Assembly: GCA_023333565.1 (NCBI GenBank)
Contig: JAJKFH010000611.1
Location: 62,001 to 126,000 of the forward strand
From: Puffinus mauretanicus
Taxonomy: Eukaryota; Chordata; Aves; Procellariiformes; Procellariidae
Length of the DNA stretch: 64,000 bases
Direction: 5' to 3'
Shown here: one piece after another, positions 40,331-52,714 of the stretch
Position numbering within the stretch: the stretch's first letter is position 1
Layout of the letters: each line of letters opens with the position of its first letter
Notes under the pieces: generated by a model
What the model saw: the letters and a program-made list of their open reading frames with translations, nothing else
What the model was told of the DNA's origin: nothing
The model's database searches: none
Translations under genes and position numbers: made by a program

Positions 40331-43300
40331 ATTTCATTGTCATATTACATTTTGTTCTTTGTCAACTCATTGTCTTCCTTCTGTAGTACCTGTTCTCCTT
40401 TTTCTCCACACTAAATAACTACCTCTTCCACTTAGTTGAGAGATGTACACTGTTGTACATTGTTGTATCTAAATCTTCGCAAGTCTCAATCAGAAACTTC
40501 TCATTGACTTCACTAGGGTTTGGACCAAGCTGTATGAGTAGATTTGAAACTAGCTCTTTGAGAGCAGGTATTTTTACTTCCCAAGTAAAACTGAACGATT
40601 TGATTTTGAAAGTGTGTCCTTTCTTTCAGAGAAATTATTGAATCTGTACTCAAAATAGTTCTGAGAAAGTAATCGTTTTATATAACGCTCATGATAATCG
40701 AATGGTGTGCTACTGATAACTACACTGGAAAAAACTGAGTTGACGAATTTCCTCTTTTGTAGCAAATGGTTTGAACGCTTCTGGATTTCACACCGTAACT
40801 GTGAAACTTCTATCACCCACATACTTGTGAAGAAGAGTGACTCATTGAGGAAACAGTTCTTTTCTGTTTATCAAGCACAAACGCGTGTTTCATAGGTATT
40901 AAATAGTTTTCTATTGGGCATTCTTGTTTTCACACTTCACAATACTCCCAAGCAAATTTTTGCACCTTTTATGCAGTACCAACCCTGCTTTTTACCAGTC
41001 CAAAATAAGTACCTTTTTACAGTGTATTTGTAGTCACAGAGAATTACAAAAGAAAAAAGAAAATAGATTCACCAGTTAAAAAAACCCCACCATATAAATA
41101 AACCATAAATAAAATAGAAATCATTATTAAAAGAATTTTAAAAAAAGAGTATATTCAAATTCCTATATAGCTTGCCATTGACAACAACCTTAGAAACTAT
41201 TGTCACAGTTTATGATGCTTAGTGCTCAAAGGTTTGTAGGCAGTCAAAGAGGGAGAGGATCAGCTGGGCTACGGGTACATACCATTTGAATCACAAAATC
41301 CTTCCCTCAAATGGATAACAAGAAAGAAGAATATTTCTTCAAATACTAACACCATTTTGGCTTTATCTCTAGCAAACAGAAGAAAAAGGAAAGTATGTCC
41401 ATTTGCAATGTGACTTAAAAAACCCCAAAACCTGAATTATTCTTCAAACTTGCAAACATAATATAAAAGAACTGCCATACCTGATCAGTCCAAAGATGCA
41501 TCTTCCTGAATACCTTGTGTCTGATAAAAGCCAACTGTAGATATTAAGGGCAAAAGTATTAAAAACTTCTGCCAGATATATTACAACTTCTGACAATTAC
41601 ACTACTCATAAGCTCAGGAATACTGCAGAAATTAAGATGAATTAATAAAGGCACATTTGTGACTCCTGAGTTGGGGGGAGGGAGGAAACTGGAAGAGTGC
41701 ACCACCACATGACAGTGTGTTGAAAGAATGCATTTGAGAGAAGTCAACTGTGCACTAATTACACATTAGCACTGCTGTTTAAGAGTTTTATCCACAAAGG
41801 AGAAACTGGTCAATAGCCATTTTGACTAATAATTTTTGAGTTAATGCTTTGACTCCTCTATTTTGGAGGACTCCTTTCCCAGAGAAAAACACACACACAC
41901 ATTAAAAAAACCTCCTAATTCCTCCAGAACTTAAGTAAACCCAATATAGATTGTAGCAATACTTGTACCTTGACTGAGAATCCACAGAGAAAAGTAAAGG
42001 CACCTAAGTTAGTTACAGCTGTCAAGCAGAGAAATTAATATTTCTGCTCTCCATTAAGTTGGAAAAGGGAACATGGTACTGGGGTTAAAAAGAAGATGTT
42101 ATCCTGCCAAATTACTCCCTTTGCCTAGTACACTAACAGCAACAATGCAAAAAAAGCTATTGAAAAGAAAAAAGAAAGAACAAACGAACTTGCTTTTTGA
42201 CATCATTTGGAACTCCACAAAGATAAAAGGAATACACATGGCAAGGGGAGGATGTTTCTTCACAGTTTCCCAGAGCTTTTTAACCGAACATGAACAAAGC
42301 ACAGAATAGTCTGATTTTGGGTGGGAATTTGCATATGGAAAAGTAAAGATGCCTGAGACACTGTGCGTTGCCAGAAAGAGCAATTGATTCCTGGCTTTCC
42401 CACATAATTTGGAAGGAAAGAAGATAACGAGAGACAAAGAGGTGTATTTTCTCTGCAGCCATCTTTTTTTTCAATGGTGTGCCATAAAAATATTAACTGG
42501 AAATATATACTCTGTATATTAAACACAAATATATGAGTGCAAAAAACCCACAACCCCTATTAAAGAGTTTACTGTTGCCTTCCATGCTGAAAGTGAAGAA
42601 AATTAAAGGGTGATACTTATTTACATACAGCCCCCTTCTTCCAAACATCACTTGAACTTTTCGCTGTTGATAGAAACAAACCCCCCGCCCCAGCAGTGGG
42701 GGGGTCCCATTTATTTCTCTGTACATTCTCAGAAAGTTTTGCTGTTGTCCTTGGCAATACTCCGAGCACATTTCTGTGGAAGCTGGCATTTATTTATTCA
42801 GATGAACACATAATATGTGTCTCCTATCAGAAGTCATAACTGCTTCTCAGGAATTATATTGCCTGCTGCTTTACTAAAGAGTTCTTGATACATTTATGCC
42901 TGATGGTGGGTAAAAGAAGTAGGTGATGGACACGTGCTGAAAACTTGGCACTGCCACATTTTTCAGCCACCAGTACTACAGAGCATCTGAGTGAGTGGGC
43001 TGAAGGCAGTGGTCTTTATAGCTATCCATCCATCATCCACTGCTGCAGTTACACTACTCTCCTCCTTGTCAGCTTCAGGACAAGAATACCATTAGAAAAA
43101 TTCTCAAGTTTATGCAAAAGGCATGGAGAACCTTCCAACCTACCCTCCTCAGCACCAGGATTATGTCTGAAGCACCATTTAACACAGTGTTGTTGCCTAG
43201 TGATATGTTTTCTTGATTTTAGCCACCACTATGTGTTTCAAACCCTTTTCAAACAGGTTAACTCCTGTTTAACAGTTCCCATTATGCTCTGCCTCTGTAA

Positions 43301-43563
43301 CAGTTGTTACACAAATCTGTTATCCACTAATATTGACAAGACCCAAGACTTTAGCCACTCATCTGCACTTTGTCCAAGATACTATTTTGTCTGAGGGTTT
43401 TTTTTCAGGACCCATACATACAAACTGTAGTGTGACTCATTGTGCATATTAAGAACATTGATTTCTGCCACACCTGAACCTTGAGAGAGATACGTACACA
43501 GATGTTTGGTTGCCAGCCCATCCCTCAGTGATCAGCAAGAAATCATGGACAGAAGGAATATAT

Positions 43564-43613
43564 GGCAGGAGCCATAGTGAATTAAATAGGCAGGAGCAGT
43601 AGTGAATGAAATG
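43564..43613. repeat. Two-copy tandem repeat, 25-bp unit
   Basis: Unit one begins 'ggcaggagccatagtgaatt' at 43564 and unit two 'ggcaggagcagtagtgaatg' at 43589. The two differ by a few substitutions. This is a small local duplication. Confidence 0.85.
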
Positions 43614-44870
43614 AAGCATGAATACATTGGCATCACTGATGGAGAATCTTCTTCCACCTGAGAAGCGTGAATAATAAGCACATCTTTTCAGATTAAAAAG
43701 TTTTTAGAGCACTATTTCAGAGACAGCCAATCTGGTGGTTCAACAGGCAACCCATTCTACTGCTGCACAAATGGGAAATATTCTCATTGCCCACTGAATT
43801 AATTAATTCATACCTTGAATTATCCATCATATCCCGGGAAAATAGCTCTCCCTGAAGAAGCCATCTGCATGGGGCATAGTAATGCCTGCCTGTTCGCCTG
43901 TATTTGCCTCCCAGATCTCATGCTGCAAAACGTCTGCCTCAGTGTTTCTTCTCAGCAATCCTCCATGACAGCTTTTATTTTTTGGTACACAGATTCCTCA
44001 AAGAATGTCCTTGAGGCGGTGGATGCAACAAAAGAATAATCCCCAAAACAGCCAAATATGGAACTGTAGAGAGAAAACAGGTCTTTCCAGAGCAAGTTTT
44101 ATAGCTTTTTCCAGGTAATTTGAGATTCATGGATGAATAATATAAACAACTGGAAATTGGTCCAGGTGGACACAGAGTAACAGAGTCATTTGCTGAGAAA
44201 GTGATACCGCAAGCAGGCATAGATTTACCTATGAAACTAGAAGAACTTAAAAGTCTCTTACCATGTCTAGAACCTCTCATCCCTAGCACTGACTGCTGAT
44301 TAATCCCTCAGTTAATTGGCTTTCTTTAGATCTGTTCCAAAATATATAAAAAATACTAGCTTAAATATAACACAGGAAGATATTACTACAAAAAGAATAT
44401 CATAAGGAAAAGAAAGCAACCTGGGATCTTGAACTCTCTTTCAATGTGTTGTCATTCACTTCCACAAAATGAGTCATTCCAAATTTGCTAATTCATCCAG
44501 GCACTTATGCCAATTTCTAAGAATTAATCCTAACACACCTCCCATCCTGAAGTATTAATTTTATCATAGATTATTGCTCAACAATACTTTATCTTGTATT
44601 TCATTTATATCAGTTAGATTCTTCAAGTGATCTACTCCAGAATGTAGGGTCTTCAGGAAAAACCTCTAATAAAACAGCCTCAGGTTTGGGGGTTTTTTTC
44701 CTGCTTTTTCTTTAGATATTGCTTTAACATAGAAATTACTCCTTACACATCACCATCTAATATATCTAGAGCAGTAAGTCTTTCCATTTCCAGATGCTTC
44801 AGAGACAAATCCCTGTTCTGTATTTGTGTTTATGGGGTTATCTGCCTTTTAGGAAGATCACCTCCCCTCC

Positions 44871-44884
44871 TTTTTTTTTTTTTT
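44871..44884. repeat. Poly-T run
   Basis: Fourteen consecutive T bases following 'cctcccctcc'; a homopolymer with no parent element recognised on either side. Confidence 0.85.
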
Positions 44885-47800
44885 ACTTAGTGGTTTGTCT
44901 CCTTGAATCATCTCTTGTCTTTTTCTTTCAAGCCACAGTAGCTATCTAATGTTAGGTAAAAATTGTTGCTACACTTACATAAAAGTAATTGTTCTCACTA
45001 CTAATTCAAATTGTACTGTATCTGAAGGGCTGCTATAGCTCCAAATCCCCATTCACAGAGAGTACTGAGACTAGCATCACTGTGTCACCTGGGAAGCCCA
45101 CCTGTGCCTTCAGTCAGGCCATATCCTGCACTAGAGGGCTGGGGAGCCACAGTTATCCCTCCTGTGAACAATTCCCAGAAATACTTGTTTTGGTATGCAG
45201 CTCATATGGTCAGGAAAACTGGCCACACCAGTCTATTTTGCATCCCATTAAATTAACTTCATTCATTTTGATGCATATTCTTTGTAAATGTAGATATTGT
45301 GCTGGTTTTACTGGCAAAGTCAAAAGTATGATCTAATTATTTTGGTTATTCATTATCCTGCTGAGACAAATGTTATGAAGAACAAAAGGCAGAACTTAAT
45401 AAATTAGCTGGCAACGGTAATCTGGTGTGAGTTTTGAGCATTACTCAGGAAATATAAGCACTATGAAAAGATCTAGTGAAATCAGAAATGCTATCTGGTA
45501 ATAATAACAGAAGAAGGGAGTTGTTCTCTAATTACCAGACATGAATTTGGGAAATTTGGCTTCCAAGGCATGATGTCTTTGCAGCTCATTACATTCTCAA
45601 TGACTCATATTAAGAATATGTCCTTTTAATCGCTCTTTGTTGTCTTGACCCTTATTATAAGAGGATCGTTCATTCTTTCAAGGCAGGGGTTATGCTTGTG
45701 TTCACAGAGTATTGCCTTAATCTAAGCAGAGTTGTTGCATCCAAATTCTGGCAGATAATGAGAATCCAAGTGAAGAGCACAGCTACTGAGACTAATAATC
45801 CAGAATGGGAGAGAGAATCCTCTCAAAGTACAAAAAAGAGCTGACAGAAAGAACAAATTAAAGGACGATTTACATTGATCACCGTAGGATTAGACCTTTC
45901 AATTTCTCTATTACATTGATATCACAGGTTTAGTTACAATACTGTGGGGTCCTCATAAACATACACCTGAAATAAACTGCCCTGATTGTGCTTCCCATGG
46001 GGAATTAGAATTTGTAAACTGGACAGTCCTTTCCACTTCCCACCAGAGCTACATATAGGACATGTACAAGTCAACACTTGATACATCTTATAGAGGCAGT
46101 AAATCGTAGGAGAGCTTTCAGCATGTTTGGAATATGTGCTGTGGTTGACAGAATGCATTCAAAATACTAAGCACTAAACACTCAGGTTACACATTCAATT
46201 TTCATGTTCCCTCAGACTTCAAAAGCCCCACTCCAACAGATTTCCATACTCATATCATTATCAGTATGAGTTGAATCAGCCCCATTCTCTGTTTAAAACC
46301 TGCTACAAAACACAGATTTATACAGGTGCTTTGAATTCTCAGTATAATGGAAAATTATTTATGTACATACTGAACAGATCAAATTTTATTGACTTAAAAG
46401 CCTTAATAGTCTATATTGACATTGACTTAACACAGTCAATCAAAATTGCACATAAAGTGTAAGTTACGATGTTGGCTTATTGCTTTGTTCTGGTTTCCTT
46501 TAGCATTGACTAGTCTTAGAAATGGTTAAAAGGCCAAAAAGTACTGAATACTAAAGAACTTTGAGAAAGCTTCTCACCTTGTTAGTGAAAAAGATGTTAA
46601 AAGTTCAAAGCAAAAGAGAACATGAACTTATAGAAGAGCAGGCACCAGCAAGCCTAAAAAGTCTGAGTTAATCGTAAAAGCAGAGAAAAGGAAGACTTGC
46701 TTTTTGGATTTCTTATAGACATGTATTAAATCTTACCTAACTGACATTACCCAAGAATAAGAAAATAAGAATGTCTAGTCTTTTTGCTTAGCATCCCTTT
46801 CCCTAAAAAAGAATCCTTTTCACATAGACCTTGGAGAAGTCATACCATATGCATTTACCCCTATGTTTTTTTTTCAATCAAAAAGGAAAAGTTGGCAGAA
46901 ACCTTGCTAATATTTCATATCTTAGCTTCTGATAACCTTCTAACTTATTAACACCAAAGTAATAAAGTCCAGCTAAAGTTTGGGTTGTGTGAACACAGTT
47001 TTCTCTAGCACAGAGGACATAACAGGAGTTTCACACGTTCCACTGTCAACTCTATCCATTGTATAGAGGTAAAAAGAGCAAATTATGAAATATATTGTCT
47101 TATATTATGAAAGCTCAAGAGCTGTAATAACAAACCCTGAGTACTACACTTTAGGACTGAACTTTCTAATCTTTTCACAGGCATGACTATCTAAAGGTAT
47201 ATATTATGTATACTTATTGTAACACCATGACAATGAAGCAAACACACAGATCACCAAGCGTCAAATCAATTCAGTTTTATGCAAAACATGCTCACATACA
47301 ATTTTTACTTTCATGAATTAAAATTACGCAAGTATATTAATTAACGTTAACAAGGATTCATCAACATTGCAGTAAGAGGGTATGCAAAGATTTATTTATG
47401 ATCTTCTAACATATTAGCCAGCAAAGTGTTTTTTTCAAAATGCAGTCTTGCACAACTTGGCAAACAAACACAAGGGTAATTTTGCTTGTGATTATATTGA
47501 ATTTTTTTTTGCTGAATGTTAATGAATTTTAAATTGTCTCCATTAATTTTACTTTTAAATTATGGCACAATATGAACTTACTGGAGCTGATTAAAAATTG
47601 ATTCACCCTTTCTTTAGTGAAAGTTCTAGTCCCAAATTCCTAAATTAGAATGGGCTTATTTAAAGTGCAATTTAAACTTTAAAGAAAGAAAGCATAGAGA
47701 GTAATTTTAAATAGTTTTAAATTCTTAAGTGATTCTTCTAACCATTTTTCATATAATGTGTGGATACAGGTAAAACAGAATGTCCTTTCACTAAAAATCC

Positions 47801-50128
47801 TAATCATATAATGTTTTCATTTTTGTGTATGTGGCTACATATTTCATAAACAAATTAGCATGGTACCGCCCATACAATCTTTCTTCAAGTACTAATGGTT
47901 TCAAGCTGGGCTTCCAAGAAAAAGAGAAATCATCTATGTGGAGTTTATTTCTGGTTATATACGTCAGTACTAAAACAGAGTGGTCAAATGGCACATAAAG
48001 GAAATCCTTATTACAGGAAGTACAGATCAACAATCTTGCAAAGTGTAACTCTGGTGGCAGAACCCAAAACATAATGTAGCAACCACTGCTGTGAAAGTAT
48101 TTTGAGAGTTATATATATTTAATGTTCTACTGACATGGATTTACAAACCATGGAAGCAAGGAACAAGAAGAATGATAGTTCATATCTGTAACTAGACCAC
48201 ACAGTGTGAATAATTTGTTAAAAATATTACCAACATGCTATGTACAAAACATAAGCAAAAAAAAAGGTGTTCAACTTAGTCTCAAGAGAAACTTCTATTT
48301 CAGCCTCTCTGAAGAGAGGCACTAGCAGTTACATATAAAAACTTAATTGTGAATCCACAAAAATAACTCAAAAATTCCTCACAGTGGGAAACACTACATC
48401 CTTTTATTAGGTAACCAGTGCAATAAAATAGAAAGAGCAGGGTAGAAAGCTTGAAGATAGAATGACACATACCAAAACTCATCCTTAGGATAAGCCATGA
48501 GCTGACTCACCCAGCTTATGAGGTTGGAGACAAAGGTTCATCCACAGATGTTTCCTCAAAACCACTTAGGGACACTGGAGACTCCTGCAAAATTCAGTTT
48601 CAGAATTTCTGCTAAGGATTGGGATTCCATTTGAAAATAATGAGACTAATATTTCTGCCTTAATACCATAAAAAGCCAGGGTAGGAGGTACAACTGAAGC
48701 ATAAGATATAAATGAACCAAGCAGTCCTTACTTCTCTGCTTTTCCTCAGAGGTTTGCACCAGAGAGTGAGAACTGTGTAGAGGTTATTCCCTCTTTGAAG
48801 ACAACTTCATTCCAAATCATACTTTGTACGCCTTTCTTTGTATAATACAGTATTGTAACACTGTTATGACAGCATAGTGCTGCTGCACATTTCTTTCCAC
48901 ACTATTTTGTTTTCATTTGTGACCAAATATTCAGCTTTGCAATTACTACTGTGCACTGTTCTTATATACAGCTTAACGAAGAATCTCTCCTTGGAAGCCT
49001 ACCATTTCCATGGGGCTGAGCTTCCCAAAGAAAATACCCTGGGTATTTTTGAGGGTCCCCTCAAAAAGGGATATTAAATTAAATAATTTATACTTGAAAT
49101 ACATGGAGATTTCATATCACTGCTTTCCTGTCCACGTACAAGCCAACCTTCAGAATATCAGACATATGCTACCCCTTGACAAAGAGTTGGCACTGGCATC
49201 AGGACAAGACATTTATGCAAAAAACCACAGGGAAAACAGTATAACGCTACGTGTTTGAACAGTAATGCTGTATATTACTCCTCCTGCTTCCAAGTGCCAG
49301 ATTCTGTTTACTTTCATTAAATAAATTTTACTATCCATGAAAGCAGCAGGGAAAAAAAAAATTTAAAAAAATTGTATGTATAGCGAGCTACAACCAATTT
49401 TGCCAGTAGATGGTATATTATGAGCTTAAATCTAATTTAGTAGATGTAAAATAAATTTTGAATTTATATGTATTTTATTTCAATATCCACAATACTGAAT
49501 GTTTAAGAAATTATCATAAATCTCTGCATTTAGAATTTTGGATAACCAGTAATAGTTTCTGTTTGTAATTCAGAGTTCCTTCTGTTCTGTGTAGTACATT
49601 TGACATGAAGCCAATTTGGGTTTTTTTATGTTTGCTTGGCCACATATAATGCATGAGATACATGTTTTGGAGAAATTAGGTCTAGTCATAACCACTACTC
49701 CACATATATTTTGCGTACTTTCTTGATTTATACACTCTCAAAAGTGGGATATAAACACATGGGTAGGCACTAGGATGCCTCCTGTTGTGGTGTATTTTGT
49801 CTGTTTGCATTGGATGGTATGTTTTTATCAGGTCTAATAAGTAACCGACACTTTTACAGCTACGAGCACTTATTTTTTTAATTTAGACTTTTGGAGGACC
49901 ATTCAAGATTCCCTAGAGCTGTCCAAAAATACATGTCGTATAATTTATGTTGACTTTGGAGTGTCTGTAAGTAATTACGTTACTCTATTTGCATGTCTGA
50001 TAAATTTTCCTGACTGCTATTTACAAATGGACCATTTACAAATGAGCCTTCTACTAAAACCTCTAGAAGAAATGTCTGTTTGGTGACTATGGAACAGTGA
50101 GGTGGGAGTTAACTATGTAGGCAAGGGG

Positions 50129-50253
50129 GTGTGTGTGCACATATATATTTGTATGCATATACATACATAGATTCACCCACATACATATGCATGCATTTTT
50201 TTATATATATATATACACACACACACATATATATATACATGTATTTTATATAC
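50129..50253. repeat. Compound (TG)/(TA)/(CA) microsatellite
   Basis: A run of alternating pyrimidine-purine sequence: 'gtgtgtgtgc', several 'atatat' blocks, spaced 'acatac' units, then 'tatatatatata' running directly into 'cacacacacaca' and back to 'tatatatata'. Such alternating tracts are typical of mutable microsatellites and can adopt non-B structure. Confidence 0.9.
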
Positions 50254-52076
50254 CACTGGCTGGCAGAATGGAATTTGAAAATGGAAAGGAATCAATATGA
50301 ATACAGACCTGTGGATCCACTACAGTTTTTTTATTACTATTCTCAGATTTTTAGAATCTGTTCAGGAAAGTTTCCAAAAACAGATATGGAATTTATGCAT
50401 CCATTGCACCCACTGACATTCATTGGGGTTTAGAGGATTAACTCCATCAAGACTCATGGAAAAATCCCTCTGCTAGGATTCATACAAGGCTGTTCTTCTA
50501 AAGAAATCCCGGGGGTGAGCTTAATAATATCTTGGCCAAGGGGCAAAACTCTTCAAAGCTCCACAACAGCTCATGCATACCAATAGAGACTAAAGCATGC
50601 TCTAGGGTCTGTTTTTCATTGATCAGTATAGAAAGTTCCATAAATTTAAAAATATATTGGACTGAGCTCTTCATATACCTTGGTATACTTTTTTGTATAG
50701 TTAGCTAATGGAAAACAATCTACTATAAAGACTTGCACATTTATTAATTATACATTCCAGAGAAACAATTTATTTTAATATTATGCCAATTTAAACCCAG
50801 TTAGGATTTGAAATCTTAAAAGATATAATGATATACTGGAACAATCTTGATTATAGAGTTAAATACAGAGCAAGTAGTTTATTTTTTATTAAAAATTAAT
50901 ATTTCATGCACCTTAATTGTTGGATAATGATGGTTTTGTCTGCTATATGTAGTTAAAAATTATAAAAGTGCTTTACAGCTATGATTTAAAGTATTCATTT
51001 TCATAAAATACATGTCAAAGGGTTGCTGTTAAAGCAGTTATCAAAAATCTAATGCAAATAAAAATACTGCTCATTTAAAATAAAAAAAAAAACCAATCAT
51101 AATAAGTCTGAGTTGCCAAGACTTCTATTTTTTGCTTTATCAGGGAAAGCCACAAAGAATTCTCTTGAGTTAATACTAAGAATAAACTAGGACCATAAGC
51201 AGCCCAGAAATTCTGAGGGGCCTGTCCTCTTATTAAAGTTGAAGGCTCCAGACAGGAGCTCATGAGCTTTCCTTCAGATTTAATTCTAGATGTCCTTTTC
51301 TTCATGCACATGTGAATAAATGGGAAAATTATTTCTGTTAGCTAGATCTCCCATTTAAGCAGAAATGCAATCATCATGGTACCTAAATATTGTGTGTATA
51401 CTCTCTAACTCAATTTTCTTAGCATTATTTAGATGTGCTCAGTGCTTAAACCTGATAGAAAGACTTCCCACCCATACCAATTAACCTTACCCTGCAGTTT
51501 TGTTCTACCTAGTTGTCTTGTTCTCTTCTGTGCTGTTCATTTGAATTAGTTTGAATTTCTTCCCAGAAATTGTTTGTAATCTAAAAACTGTATTAATCTG
51601 CCCCTATTTTCCCATTTTTAATTTCCCAAGAGATATAAATGGATTTCCCAATTTAAGCATATGACAAAGAGCGCTCCCTTTCAGAGCATCCCTTCCCTTT
51701 TTCTCTCTTATTTCACTTATACCAGTCACAGCAGTTGTTACCTGGAAAGACAATTTTTGACAAATAAGGGCCTCTCTATGCTCAGGTGGAACAACATGTG
51801 ACTCTAACAGTAGGTGCTGAGTTTACAGTACGTATCAAGTCAAAAAATGTGCTATGAAATTACCAGGGAATATCATACTCTCTCCTGAGTGAGAATTAAA
51901 TAGCAGTAAAGAAGATATGGTGACAATCTATACCCAGCATCATCATAACTAGGATTATTTTTAACTATAGTGTGATGTTGGACATATTATATCACATGCT
52001 GTCTATGATCAGCATAAGAACCAATGCAAAATTTATATATATCTACTGAGAAGCATTTAATGGAATTTCCCACAGG

Positions 52077-52373
52077 AATCATAGAATAGTTTGGGTTGGA
52101 AGGGACCTTTAAAGGTCATCTAGTCCAACCCCGCCTGCCATGAGCAAGGACATCTTTAACTAGATCAGGTTGCTCAGAGCCCCGTCCAACCTAACCTTGA
52201 ATATTTCCAGGGATAGGGCATCTACCACATCTCTGGGCAACCTGTTCCAATGTTTCACCACGCTCATCATAAAAAATGTCTTCCTTACATCTAGTCCGAA
52301 TCTACCCTTTTTTAGTTTAAAACCATTACCCCTTGTCCTATCACTACAGGCCCTAGTAAAAAGTCTGTCCCCA
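52077..52373 (-). mobile_element. CR1 LINE, 5'-truncated copy (minus strand)
   Basis: The plus strand opens with 'gaatcatagaatagtttggg' and continues 'ttggaagggacctttaaagg', the reverse complement of an avian CR1 3' terminus. Reading the minus strand, the end of the element's ORF2 is still open over about 70 codons and includes [12 protein letters not shown], then [11 protein letters not shown] and S-L-E-I-F-K, the conserved C-terminal tail of CR1 ORF2. About 300 bp remain, so this is a typical dead, truncated insertion. Its good preservation suggests a relatively young copy. It abuts a second minus-strand CR1 tail at 52374. Confidence 0.95.
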
Positions 52374-52473
52374 GTCATAGAATCGTAGACTGGTTTGGGC
52401 TGGAAAGGACCTTTAAAGATCATCTAGTCCAACCCCCCCTGCTACGGGCAGGGACATCATTAACTAGATCAGG
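52374..52473 (-). mobile_element. Second CR1 3' tail (minus strand)
   Basis: A second tail in the same orientation begins 'agtcatagaatcgtagactg' and runs through 'tggtttgggctggaaagg' to 'taactagatcagg' at 52461-52473. It matches the neighbouring copy closely across the tail, so both probably belong to related CR1 subfamilies. Similarity to the neighbouring copy stops right after the 'cctgatctagtta' block (minus strand), where the sequence changes to something else. The CR1 part is therefore only about 100 bp. Confidence 0.9.
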
Positions 52474-52690
52474 AACAAAAGAGTGCGCTCTCTGAAAGCA
52501 ACCAGATCTAGCAGCCAGAACAGCAGAGCATGGGGGGTTGTGTTCTTGAGCACTTAGGTACTGGGAGTGTTTCCCTGGGGAGTCTGTCACCTGGACAGTG
52601 ACCTTCACTGTCTTCTCCATTTCAGAAAATCCAGAACCCTGTCAAAACAGCAGAGTATCTGTGCAGCTGGATTTTCCTTGGTACATTAGT
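52474..52690 (-). mobile_element. Non-CR1 head joined to a CR1 tail; possible composite retroelement
   Basis: On the minus strand this 215-bp segment leads directly into the CR1 tail. It contains an ATG-started open frame from 52620 that begins M-E-K-T-V-K-V-T-V-Q-V-T-D-S-P-G-K and stays open into the CR1 tail. I do not recognise a domain. It does not look like the CR1 ORF2 C-terminus that normally precedes such a tail. It may be part of a chimeric (CR1-tailed) element, another CR1 subfamily region brought in by template switching, or an older unique sequence hit by a CR1 insertion. Confidence 0.35.
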
Positions 52691-52714
52691 CTGAAAACAT
52701 GAATGTCACTGTGC

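Larger units (their letters stand above)
40331..52076. other. AT-rich non-coding sequence, no gene recognised
   Basis: No gene recognised in nearly 12 kb. The longest open frame is 149 codons (plus, 42945-43394); it begins at a non-ATG codon, is rich in Cys, Ser and His, and has no recognisable domain. A possible scrap of minus-strand CR1 ('ggcaacccattctactgctg') lies near 43749 but is too short to call. Simple repeats include (AC)6 at 41889-41900, a T14 run at 44871-44884, a two-copy 25-bp duplication at 43564-43613 and a TA/CA tract at 50129-50253. A CTCF-like core 'ccagtagatggtat' lies at 49403-49416. Confidence 0.65.

Noticed and set aside
42945..43394. 149-codon plus-strand open frame
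   Set aside because: It starts at a non-ATG codon, has an odd Cys/Ser/His-rich composition and no recognisable motif, and no flanking splice-like structure stands out. Treated as chance.
43700..43790. Possible minus-strand CR1 scrap around 'ggcaacccattctactgctg'
   Set aside because: Only about 20-25 bases look similar, without the CR1 terminus, so it cannot be separated from chance.
52160..52423. Minus-strand frame resembling a host gene end
   Set aside because: It is the CR1 ORF2 C-terminus running into the neighbouring CR1 tail, not a host gene.
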